Source: Chara braunii (lineage: Eukaryota; Streptophyta; Charophyceae; Charales; Characeae). Taken from it: 28,400 nucleotides of DNA. Position 1 is the stretch's first letter. The number at the start of each line of letters is the position of its first letter. Shown piece by piece: positions 9,746 through 18,118 of this stretch. The translations under genes were made by a program, and so were the position numbers. The stretch lies in the NCBI GenBank assembly GCA_003427395.1, contig BFEA01000179.1, positions 431,900 to 460,299 of the forward strand, read 5' to 3'. The notes under the pieces were generated by a model that worked only from the letters and a program-made list of their open reading frames with translations, was not told where the DNA came from and did no database searches.

Positions 9746-10740
9746 CCTAGGATAGAGCCTTTGGTTCCACAAGGTGGTTCCAAGGGTAATCCCACAGGCG
9801 CATCACCAACCTAAAACTGAGGCAGAATGCCCTCAGCATCGACTATGGCTGACTCGCTCCTCATTCCGCTATCCTGCAGTCCTCCAGCACTTCGCCAACA
9901 CTCCCTCACTACACCAGCAGCCAGCCACCCAATATCTACTCAAGTAGAATGCCCAGCAACACTGCCACAAGTGTGAGGCTGTTGGGTAAGATGCTGACTT
10001 TTATAGTTGGCTAAGGGCATGTGGGCAGCTGCCTTGCCCACACCCAAGCAAAAATCGTCAATGCTCTTGACCCTTGATCAAAATCAATAGTCAGGAACTA
10101 TATACCTTGGTTTCCCCTTAGAGAAACCAAGGTCATCTCTCTCCAAGAGTACCGAACCGTTCTCCCAGGCCAGGTGCCCTTGGATATGGTTGTACCCAGA
10201 CACTTTACTGCTGCCTGTTCAAAACGAACAGGCGTAGTCCCATCAACCCCTAGAACCTTCCGGGGCTGCACCTGTTCCGCGGCTGCGACCAAATTCGCGG
10301 CCGTTTACCTTTACACTTTCTTTTTTTCCCCTTTCCTTTTTCTTTTTGCTAGCTCTCGTTTTCTCGTGAGGGTGGCAACCCGTCACTAAAAAATGAACGG
10401 GCGCCCCCCAGTCATTTCACAGAGTCCAACTAGAGTCAAGCTCAATAGACCTTCTACGTTGCTGCCCCAACAAGCGCCCGTACCTAGGCGCCAACAACGA
10501 GGTGCGCAGTTGGTTGCTGCAGCCTGTTCTTAAAAAACGAACGGCGCATTCAAAACGGCTCCAGGGGAACCTGAAAAGAAAAAACCAAAAAGACAAAAAA
10601 CAAAAAGAAAGAGAGAACAAAAAAAACTTACCTGAACGAACAGGCTGCCCGTTGTAATGGGCGCCCATTCCCCCTGCTGCCCATTCGTTGAAATGAACGA
10701 GTGCACAAAAGATTGAACGAACCAAAGAAGAGGGGGGGGA
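9746..10740. other. Non-coding, with perfect hairpins
   Basis: No gene is supported. Clear inverted repeats are CCTTGGTTTC/GAAACCAAGG (10105-10132) and GCCTGTTC/GAACAGGC (10213-10233). The pair AGCCTGTTC (10521) with GAACAGGCT (10638) encloses about 108 bases, and ATGGGCGCCCAT lies at 10657-10668. The word AACGAAC recurs through 10220-10700. Confidence 0.5.
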
Positions 10741-10744
10741 ACTA

Positions 10745-10833
10745 TGTGGCATGCATATTTCCATGTTCTAGCGGAAGATTCATTCGATTTGGCTCGTCCT
10801 ATCAATGGAAGTAGCATGAAGCCCCGCCCAGGT
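10745..10833 (+). repeat. 85-bp dispersed repeat, copy 1
   Basis: It begins GTGGCATGCATATTTCCATG and matches the copies at 25944 and 26866 over about 85 bases (shared words include CATATTTCCAT, AGATTCATTC and TCATCC-like). It stops just before a (CT)n tract. I do not recognise the family. Confidence 0.7.
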
Positions 10834-10839
10834 AGGACT

Positions 10840-10843
<4 letters not shown>

Positions 10844-10899
<56 letters not shown>

Positions 10900-10958
10900 N
10901 NNNNNNNNNNNNNNNNNNNNNNNNNNNNNNNNNNNNNNNNNNNNNNNNNNNNNNNNNN

Positions 10959-11020
<62 letters not shown>
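10844..11020 (+). repeat. (CT)n microsatellite containing an assembly gap
   Basis: The sequence is uninterrupted CT dinucleotides on both sides of a run of N at 10900-10958. The true length of the tract is unknown. Open frames here (Ser-Leu or Glu-Arg repeats) are artefacts. Confidence 0.97.
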
Positions 11021-11023
<3 letters not shown>

Positions 11024-11085
11024 AATGTACATCTCCATGTTGTAGAGCAGATCCGTCCCACTATCGATGGAGAAAGCAATAAGTC
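11021..11085 (+). repeat. 85-bp dispersed repeat, partial copy 2
   Basis: GTACATCTCCATGTTGTAG, then CACTATCGATGG, match the same positions of the copies at 26866 and 25944. This copy follows the (CT)n tract directly. Confidence 0.55.
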
Positions 11086-11250
11086 AGTCACGGGTGTGTT
11101 GCTCATTCCAACCCGTTAAAAACGAAGAGGCACCAAAAAGAGGGAAAAAGAAAGAACAAAAGAAAAAAAAAAATCTAAACGAAATCTAAAGAGATTTAAA
11201 GAGAAAAAAAAGAAAGAAAAAAACCAAAAAGAATACACTTACCTGCTGCA
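11086..11250. other. A-rich non-coding stretch
   Basis: Purine-rich A/G sequence with runs of A and no gene. Confidence 0.6.
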
Positions 11251-11327
11251 GAAAACGGTCGCCCGTTTTCCTTGGGCACTGTCAAAAGCACTGGGGCCGA
11301 AATGCCCCGGTCACTTTCGACGGTGCC
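11251..11327. repeat. Two consecutive perfect hairpins
   Basis: GAAAACGG/CCGTTTTC with a 4-base loop occupies 11251-11270. A long nested hairpin follows at 11275-11327. Its outer arm GGCACTGTCAAAAG pairs with CTTTCGACGGTGCC at 13 of 14 positions (one G-T pair). Its inner stem is CTGGGGC/GCCCCGG. Confidence 0.8.
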
Positions 11328-11396
11328 ATCTGGCGCCTCACATTCAGTTCGTTTTAGTTTTTAGGTTTTTTTTTTTTTTTACCAACTATTTTCCCG

Positions 11397-11469
11397 TTGG
11401 CTTATACCAATGGTCACGTCTTCACGTGGCTTCAGAAATGCAGATCTGGGTTCGAGTCGTGATGGACTC
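11397..11469 (+). pseudogene. tRNA-like remnant
   Basis: A B-box-like GGTTCGAGTC lies at about 11449-11458, at tRNA-like distance from a small hairpin, CACGT/ACGTG (11414-11427), in D-arm position. In place of a normal T arm there is GAGTC/GACTC with a 6-base loop (11454-11469). It is a weak match overall, closest to Glu or Gln tRNAs. Confidence 0.3.
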
Positions 11470-11479
11470 AAACTGATTC

Positions 11480-11531
11480 GGACCGTTCCTCGATTTATGC
11501 GTGTCATCCTTGCTCAGGGGCCATGCTGATC
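11480..11531 (-). pseudogene. U6 snRNA-like copy 1, 3' half only
   Basis: Read on the minus strand, the stretch from the internal stem-loop (CATGGCCCCTG, AAGGATGACACGCATAAATC) to near the 3' end closely follows plant U6. Upstream, the ACAGAGA box and 5' stem are replaced by unrelated sequence containing small perfect hairpins. No T-run terminator follows. U6 is the catalytic snRNA of the spliceosome; this copy cannot work as one. Confidence 0.75.
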
Positions 11532-11553
11532 CGTGTGGCCGATCTTGGCCGTG

Positions 11554-11614
11554 CGATCTTTACGATCGACGGTCGAAATCGACCGCGCCGACATCAATTA
11601 AGGTGGCCAGCTCC
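11554..11614. repeat. Chain of small perfect hairpins
   Basis: CGATC/GATCG (11554-11568) and CGGTCG/CGACCG (11570-11585) lie end to end. AGCTCC (11609-11614) then pairs with the following GGAGCT. Confidence 0.75.
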
Positions 11615-11623
11615 AAAAGGAGC

Positions 11624-11701
11624 TAGCCCAATGGCGCAGTTTCTTAGACTCGATCCCGACGTCTGTCGGGTGGAAGTCGTGGACTGTAACCTACTGGGCT
11701 A
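11624..11701 (+). pseudogene. tRNA-like element with extended acceptor stem
   Basis: It has tRNA length (78 nt). The acceptor TAGCCCA/TGGGCTA is perfect and extends outward to 12 bp (11619-11630 with 11695-11706). ATGGCGCAG sits in D-arm position, as in methionine tRNAs. An anticodon-position hairpin, CCCGAC/GTCGGG, has only a 4-base loop, and a T-arm-position stem, GTGG/CTAC, is present. The anticodon loop is wrong for a functional tRNA. Confidence 0.4.
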
Positions 11702-11749
11702 GCTCCTATCACAGGAGCTATAGCTCCAACCCTTCTATTTGAAGGGTTG
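11701..11749. repeat. Perfect hairpins
   Basis: AGCTCCT/AGGAGCT (11701-11719) is followed by the 9-bp stem CAACCCTTC/GAAGGGTTG with a 5-base loop (11727-11749). Confidence 0.85.
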
Positions 11750-11774
11750 CGGCCAAGTAGGCTGCTTGTTTCAG

Positions 11775-11860
11775 GCCTAGGCAGGCTCGATCCTGCCTCC
11801 CCCGTTCAAAGTCGGCATCCCATGCTCTAACTGACTAAAACTCAACCCGGTGGCCAGCTA
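11775..11860 (-). pseudogene. tRNA-like remnant
   Basis: On the minus strand, AGTCAGTTAGAGC resembles a D arm. A perfect T-arm-position hairpin, GGCAGG/CCTGCC, has the loop ATCGAG (11780-11797). The acceptor is only partly paired. It is decayed or coincidental. Confidence 0.35.
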
Positions 11861-12349
11861 AGGCACCCTTTTATCCACGAGTCTGGCGTCGGGCCCCGAC
11901 GCGGAGTCAAATCCTTATGGCCCAATAAAAATAGGCCACCCATCTCTCTGCATCGTGGTCCTATACCTGGCATCCCTCTTTTTAGCCTACTTAGGCCCTC
12001 AATCGCGCGACTGCTCATTATTTTAGGTAGAATAGGTATAGCTTTAGCGTTCCCATGTCCGCGCTCTTCTGTGGCTTCGACAAAACGAAGCATTGACAGT
12101 TACTGTTGCTACTCACGGACGTCACGACGTCCGAATCAAAGCTCAAAAACGTTTAGTCTCTTAGTCATAGGTCATGTCTGAATAACCTTTGACAAACGTA
12201 AGTGTCATCAAGTCCTTCATTGCAACGCAAGAGTCGGACAACACCCAAGGTTTATAATCTCCGGCAAACACTCTTATCAGGGTATTTGCCCCGACACCGC
12301 TACTACCTTCGATCGGATGAATAGTATCGGAATGAATTCCCCGCTAGAA
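11861..12349. other. Non-coding, hairpin-rich
   Basis: No gene is seen. Perfect stems are GCGTCGG/CCGACGC (11886-11902), GCTTCG/CGAAGC (about 12075-12092), CGGACGT/ACGTCCG (about 12116-12133) and a nested hairpin at 12263-12290. In that last one, GGCAAA/TTTGCC is followed by one mismatch and then a 5-bp inner stem around TATC. Confidence 0.6.
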
Positions 12350-12445
12350 CTCGGGAAGATACATTGCCAGTTCATACCCTGGCTCCTACATGCAGCATCT
12401 TACTAACATAAGTCAATAACTAACCACTAAACCCCGATTCAAACA
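12350..12445 (-). pseudogene. tRNA-like remnant, closest to tRNA-His
   Basis: On the minus strand, GTTTAGTGGTTAG matches the D arm of plant tRNA-His. GGAGCCAGGG then ACTGGC sits in T-arm position. The anticodon region is longer than normal and holds its own small stem, CTTA/TAAG. Confidence 0.3.
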
Positions 12446-12899
12446 CAACCATCGAATTCGCCCGACCTTGAATCCCCTATTTCGCATCTCCCCTCGACCG
12501 ATTTCGTTAGGAATCAGGCGAGTAAGACAATCCCTGCCCTGGCCACTTTTATTATCACCATCTCTCCGCGCGTTTCTTTTATCCACTAACTTCCTTTTTA
12601 CTAACTTTTATGCTAATCCAACTCCAAAATCGAGTTCGCCTCACCACAAAACCTCTACCTCGCCTCTCCCTTCACTCGAATCCGTCATCAATCGCGTGCG
12701 CTACCCCTTTTCTCCACTGGGCCCTGCTCAGTTCCTCACCATCGTTATTCTCCCCTTCACATCTTCTTCCTTGCACGTACTTAGCGCAACCCCTTTTCGG
12801 ATCTACTCACCTCCGCTCTGTTGACGTCGGCCTGTTCTACCTCTCTCAACGTTGTCCCTTGTCACCCTGACCGAAGCGTATAGTGAAAATCATAACAAG
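12446..12899. other. Pyrimidine-rich non-coding stretch
   Basis: C/T-rich on the plus strand. Open frames are shadows of composition and have no recognisable domain. Confidence 0.5.
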
Positions 12900-13007
12900 C
12901 AAAAACAATTGCTTCGGCCATCCCCCGGTTTATACGCGTTACCCGTGCGCAGATGTCGGGCTAATCTTCTCTGTATCATTCTAATTTTAACGGATGTCCC
13001 GAAGGAC
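12900..13007 (-). pseudogene. U6 snRNA-like copy 2, full length with altered 3' half
   Basis: On the minus strand the 5' end (GTCCTTCGGGACATCCG) and the segment AAAATTAGAATGATACAG plus AGAAGATTAGC follow plant U6 with few changes, so the ACAGAGA box is intact. The internal stem-loop is rewritten (CTGCGCACGGG in place of the usual CTGCGCAAGG context). The 3' part is divergent but keeps U6 length, about 103 nt. It ends in TTTTT (plus-strand AAAAA at 12901), a possible pol III stop. I see no plant snRNA upstream element or TATA box on the 5' side (13008-13090). Confidence 0.7.
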
Positions 13008-13254
13008 TAGACCTCTGGGTCTGCTCCCACAGTCCACGGTCCTCCCCGAGATGCCCTCGAGCACAACTCACTGTCCGGCCTCATACACCCAATTCGAACG
13101 AGAGATTTGCACACAGCACCACTGCTGGCCCTTTCCACAAGGAGTTCCCCTTCCCCTAACCCGTTTTGCCGGGGCATAATTAACTGTCTTTCGGGTTTCC
13201 TGACGGCTAGCTCGTGCGTCCTTTTCAATTGCCCGCAGCGTTAGGGGTATGGGC
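13008..13254. other. Non-coding, no gene seen
   Basis: It contains a small hairpin, AGACC/GGTCT, at about 13009-13022. Nothing else is recognised. Confidence 0.4.
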
Positions 13255-13785
13255 CTATCGTAAGCCTGTAGCGACAGCCGTGATGGAGTCGGTCTTGGTG
13301 CCGATCTTGGTGGTAGTAACAAATACTCAAAAATATAAATTTTGAACACAAAAAGTAAAGGGAGATCCCGCGTGCATGCTCGCACTCAAACCTCTCCGAG
13401 CAGGCTTGCGGCTGGGGAGCGGTACACCCGTAAAGGGGCAAAAAAACCAAAACGTGAAAATAACTAAGTAACGACGATAAATAGTGGAATTTTTAAGGAA
13501 AAATTAATCACCGGGAATACGAAAGTGAGGGAAAGAAAGCGGTAGTACCGCCCCGTCTCAGTTGACAGAAAAACCAAGGGGGATAGCCCTGCCGGCCCCT
13601 CAACCCCTCGGTTCCTTCGTGCCACTCTGATATCCCCACGCCGTCGCCGCTCGATCTCGATCCCCGAGTCTCCTTAATGAAAGTTTGACGCCGTAACCGA
13701 TAGTACCAGACCCACGACTGAGTCTAGTCCTAACGGACATAAGTGGGTACTGCGCGACGCACGGATCTACCGAAACGCTGCAAAA
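13255..13785 (+). pseudogene. Degenerate LSU (25S/28S) rRNA-like fragment
   Basis: The core TGCCGATCTTGGTGGTAGTA at about 13299-13318 is the highly conserved LSU rRNA segment. It is followed by the expected CAAATA-TCAAA-type sequence and TTTGAA, with many G-to-A changes. Further weaker matches keep the LSU order: AACTAAGTAACG ... TTTAAGG near 13460-13500, then GAGTCTAGTCC at about 13721 and ATAAGTGGG at about 13740. Spacing is shorter than in a true LSU gene, so this is a diverged, internally deleted copy and not functional rRNA. Confidence 0.6.
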
Positions 13786-14276
13786 TCACATTGTTGTCAA
13801 TGTTGTCCTCCGTACGTAGGCACAGGTCACAGATAAGCATACCAATCACGAGACAAAATATTTTTAATCTTAGTTTAATCATAAAATAAAAGCTTGACTG
13901 ACAACCAAACGTCGGCTTCACAATCACAAAAAAAAAAAAAATCACACGCACCTTAAATCCGTGCGCCCACACACTCTCTATCTTAGTCAGCCTTTCACCT
14001 GTCATTAACCACCCACATAGCTACGCCTCGCGCGGTATACCTAGATTTTAGAGCAAACTTACCTTCTGTTACTTACAAAAACCAGGGCGGATACCTTTGT
14101 AAGGGTATTCACACCGATAACTTACTGGACCATATTAAGTGACGTCCCCGTCGCTTTGAGGAATCGAAAAACTATAAATCCATCCTCAACTCCAAATGCT
14201 GACGAGAAAGGAACCAATCCGATTAGCCGACAGACTCCGGTTTGAGACCACCATCAATCCATGCCAAACACTACTA
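13786..14276. other. Non-coding, no gene seen
   Basis: A short segment around 14085-14130 (AAGGGTATTCACACCGATAA) resembles 12275-12305, so a small dispersed motif is shared. A run of A lies at about 13927-13940. Confidence 0.45.
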
Positions 14277-14356
14277 TATGCTGCCAGGAATCGAACATAG
14301 ATCTCCATTGTCCTGATACTAGGACGCCAAGATACTTACCACTATACTACAACATA
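14277..14356 (-). pseudogene. tRNA-Asp-like copy with rewritten stems
   Basis: On the minus strand, the 22 bases covering the end of the acceptor and the whole D arm (GTTGTAGTATAGTGGTAAGT and on) match plant tRNA-Asp. The T loop TTCGATT is also present. The acceptor stem TATGTTG/CAGCATA is fully paired (one G-T) although its sequence differs from the normal tRNA. The anticodon arm is replaced by a longer segment with its own perfect stem, GTCCT/AGGAC, so aspartate decoding is lost. Total length is 80 nt. It could instead be read as a tRNA with a very short intron; I think that less likely. Confidence 0.6.
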
Positions 14357-14523
14357 AGTTTCATCGGCCCTTTCAACCATCCTCTCCCCTTTGTCCTAGA
14401 CAAATGTTGGCTTCTCGTTAAGTGTCCCAATATCTCCACCCTGCAAGCAGGGCCATAACTAGGGACACGGACCTTAACCGAGACCTTAGAAGACATTTTT
14501 GCCTTCCTCCCAATAATTTTCAC

Positions 14524-14528
<5 letters not shown>
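14357..14528. other. Non-coding, no gene seen
   Basis: Nothing recognised. Confidence 0.4.
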
Positions 14529-14564
<36 letters not shown>

Positions 14565-14571
14565 TATATAC
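14529..14571 (+). repeat. (TA)n microsatellite
   Basis: Alternating TA with one C interruption. Confidence 0.95.
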
Positions 14572-16299
14572 AAAAATATTTTCTTAGACTCTTACTGCAG
14601 TCTAGTACAAGAAGGCTAGGTCTCCATCTTGACCCACTATAGTCTGGTTGATCGAGCCAGACCTACGGCCCACGACGTTGTTATTTTTGCAGAAGTGCCG
14701 TCGCAGTTTGCGCCACGAAAAAACTTTCTCCTGATAAACATTCAATCAGGACTCCAAAAGACTAAAAAAACTCAACTCTTATCCCTCTATCATCTCGCGG
14801 GAAGTAAAACCCTTCTAGGCGGCCACACCCTTTAAGTCTTTACTTCTTTTCTGAGACGTGGACCCGCCGCCAGGTTACACCGGTCAACAACCAATACTAG
14901 GGGTTGCGCTCTAGTGATGCTAAACTTTACCGTTAGCTTGGTCTTTCTTGCAAATGCCCTAAGATTAACACAAGTGGTTGGACGGTGTGTCGCAACAATA
15001 CATGCCTATTGTAGGACTACGCAAAAGTCTGTCACATATAAAAGGCATTTACCATCCCTCTGTGGGACAACACAGAGAGTACAACATCCTCTCCACTTTC
15101 ACAAAACAGAATCACCGCCAGATTCACAAGATCGCGACCTCCCAACTTGATCAGAGCAAGAAGTCACACATCTCAATGACATCTCTCAAATAAATCACTC
15201 TTGCGACCTCAAAAATTTTACCAATGGCCAAACAAAAACTTGGTTCTTCTTGTCAGACTTTATCTTTCAAATCCGCTTCCCATGCCGTTAAATCTTTTAA
15301 ACGCCTTTTTAATTGAAGGAGGTCTCTCTTATTAGGTCTCTTAGTCATCCCTCTCTTTCTAGGATGAACTTTCAGGCAACCCTTTTAAAACACCTTCTAC
15401 TGCAGTTGAGTCTCCAAATGAACAAAATAACCACCTTTCGTCTCGAAGATATGTCAACCATAAAACCACTCAAACTGAGAGACCAACTTATGATTCCGCG
15501 TCACCACTCAATTATAAACATACGACACGGTAAGCATTCGAGTCTCAATGACTCGTAAATCCCTTATGATTCTTACATTCTTCACAAAATCAGATTGCAC
15601 TTCCTCCCTTTATACCCGACCCTTATCATCCGCCTGTGGGCAGACCGTACGAGTATACCGAAGAGTGGACAGTTCAGATATAAATACATTTGCAATTTAC
15701 AAAACACACGAGATGTTTCCTGTACATCTCTCGCACAAAACTTTCATTCATCAGGATAAAACCACACATGTGAGAGTGATTGTGACCGTCATATATAGAA
15801 AAAAGTTTTAGATAAACCTCCACTCAATGTACACCCAAAGATGAGATATCTCATCTAAAACACAAGTAGCTGATCCAACTTGTAACTCAATCAAAGAAAA
15901 AAACACCCCCAATATGGTACAAGTGTGATCGTCCTGCCCCCCCCCCCCCAAAAAAAAAAATGCACTCAAAATCAGAACTGATCCTGATCCTCAGGAGTTA
16001 GAAGAAAAACAACCCTATTATACATATGTCACATCACTGAGCCCCAAACCTCAAATCACCGGCGGAATCCTTAATGGTAATCATATGCTATAAATCTCTA
16101 TTTGTACATTCGAATAACATAGGCTTAAAAAATATGGAAATAGAAACTAAGCAGAAAGAAAAAACAACAATTTTTTAACTCTAAGAATGTGCACTCTTCC
16201 TCAATCCTAGAAACAACAATGGGTAACAACCCATAGGTAGATCAGTCCATACTCACTCATTTCCTCTTGGTTCTGCCTATATAACTAAGCTCTGCCTCC
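14572..16299. other. Non-coding, no gene seen
   Basis: About 1.7 kb with short open frames only. There is a perfect hairpin, CTCTGTG/CACAGAG (15058-15077). A poly-C then poly-A run lies at about 15937-15960. The words CCACTTTCACA near 15090 and 18520 suggest a shared diverged repeat. No domain was recognised. Confidence 0.45.
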
Positions 16300-18106
16300 A
16301 TCTGCAGATCGCTCTACTATGTTACCCTGTTTATCATACACCTTTCTTCCACTCTCAGTGGTTTTCCCCGTTGCCTTGTCCTTCATGAACTTAGGACACT
16401 GCAATGCCCTATGTTCCTCATCGTTGTAGAAGAAGCAAGATAAGTCTCCTGATTTTTGGCCCCTCTTCCTTTTCTTCTGAGATCATGGCGATGAAGGTGC
16501 CTCACTAGCCTCTCTGCCACCTCATGACATTGGGGCATACCCATAGGCTCCTCAGGTCTAGCCTCCAACTCCTGAGTACTCGGCTCTGCCCCTATCCTAA
16601 CTCCCTCAGGCATGTACTCATGTGTATCTAACCTTTGTGGCCTGCCCTCGTAGACACCCTCCATCGCAATTGCTATCTCTCCCGCCCGAGACGCCTCCAC
16701 TCTCTGCTCAGGCGTAAACACACATGCCCCTTCCTGCATGGTGTTGACTGCTTTGAGAAGTACATCCATGGACCCTTCGTCAGACCCAAGCGCAGGCTCA
16801 TTGACAGTTGTCTGTGGTCTATCCCCTGCTCGTAGTGTCGAGGACTCTGTCGCTGGTTCTGAAGAAGTCGCAGGTTGGGTGGCAAGTTCAGCAGGTGCCC
16901 TGAACTCAAAGGCCTCATTTTCTGCCTCCTCTTTGCCTTCGCTTCTTCCGGCTCTAGAATGACCTTCCCCATGGGTGGTTTTTGGGACAGCCCCGCCGTG
17001 GACGGTTGTCCAAATAGGCCCTGCACTGACTACCCCTGAATGCGTAGCGACTGCTCTCTGTCCAGTCCACCACTTTGGTGGGTGCCTCTCTGTCCATCCT
17101 AGCCGCCGTATCCTGAAGTTGTTGCCTCATATCCTGGATGGTGGCGGCCTGACTAGTTACCAGTGCCATAAGCTCTTGGATCTCTGTCTCTGCAACTTCC
17201 AAACGAACTCCTAGATTCCCATCTTTCAGCTTCCTTCCAACTAACCGTCTTCCAACATCAATACCTCTGGAAAGAAGTTTTAGCCAGAAAACAGAGCTTG
17301 CGGTCCAAGTACCCATCCATTCATCTCGCCGTCTCGAGTCCAACTCTTTCTGGTGTAGTCAACCCCTCAGCACTCTGACCCCAGAACTCGTCTCACATCT
17401 CAGTGACTCCGCGAGCCCTATGTGGCACATCAGGTGGCTGGTCTGGAAGCGCTCCTGCCGCCTCTAATCTATGTCTCTCCTCCCAAATCTCCTTCACTCG
17501 TTTGCCAGTCATGGCCTTCTTCTCCTCAGCCGTCTTTCTAGGTAGGGCTCTCCCTCATGTAGGACGAGTGTCCCTTACTCGGACCTCAAGTCGCGCCTCT
17601 GGCTCTGGTCGATGAGGTTCCTACAATGGCTCGTCAGGTGGGGGTTCCTCAATGTCAGGGTATTCCTGGGCATGTGCAACCAAATATCTATCGACTGTGG
17701 AAAGGGCTTCTCTCCTCCAAGTTGTCTCCTCTCGCTCCATTTCCATTGTGAAAGAGTCATATCTGGAGGAAATGGTGGGATCTTTCCATGCTGAAGCTCC
17801 TCCCCTGCCTCCTGCACATCCTCTGGTACTGGCTCATGCCCTGGTACGGGAACCGGTAACTGAGGTGGAGTATCCACTTCCACCTTGATCACCTCCTCTG
17901 CTCGCCGCTGTCGCGCGAGGCGGTCCCGCACTCTGTTGGAGAGCGCTGAACCTCACAGCCGTGTCACGCATGATGTTTTTCAGAGTTGTTGAAAAGAACC
18001 AGTCACCACTCCAACCGTGCGCGTGTGCTACACCTCTCACGATGCCCCACGACAGGTCGGGACGTCGTGAGGAACACCTTACCTCTACCCAAGGGGTTGT
18101 CACCAC
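16300..18106 (-). pseudogene. Retroelement gag relic with coiled coil and degenerate zinc knuckle
   Basis: Minus-strand frames, shifted several times, give a Gag-like protein in order. First is an Arg/Glu-rich N-terminal part with RDRLARQRRAEEVIKVEV (about 17880-17930). A heptad coiled coil follows (EVAETEIQELMALVTSQAA, about 17150-17200), then PPMGKVILEPEEAKAKRRQK (about 16920-16980) and a Glu/Pro-rich linker. Last is a CCHC-type knuckle at 16396-16437 reading CFFYNDEEHRALQC, in which the second Cys is Tyr (TAC; one G-to-A change from TGC). Basic residues (KKRKRGQKS) precede the knuckle, as is usual for nucleocapsids. No RT or integrase is seen nearby, and no LTRs were recognised. From memory it resembles charophyte retroelement Gag proteins; not checked. 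Confidence 0.6.
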
Positions 18107-18116
18107 CCTTAGGTAG
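18036..18116. repeat. Two nested hairpins of the 18-21 kb series
   Basis: CTCACGA/TCGTGAG (18036-18042 with 18065-18071) encloses CCC/GGG. CTACC/GGTAG (18085-18089 with 18112-18116) encloses AAGGG/CCCTT after a single mismatch. Both have the outer stem, short mismatch, inner stem layout of the array at 19259-20948. Confidence 0.75.
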
Positions 18117-18118
18117 GC

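Noticed and set aside
12900-13007. Functional U6 gene
   Set aside because: The internal stem-loop is rewritten and I see no plant-type upstream element or TATA box on its 5' side.
13255-13785. Functional LSU rRNA gene
   Set aside because: Conserved blocks are short and separated by compressed, unmatched sequence; no SSU or 5.8S segment was recognised nearby.
14277-14356. Intact tRNA-Asp gene with a short intron
   Set aside because: No normal anticodon loop can be formed; position 33 would not be T and the anticodon stem pairs poorly unless a different stem is used.
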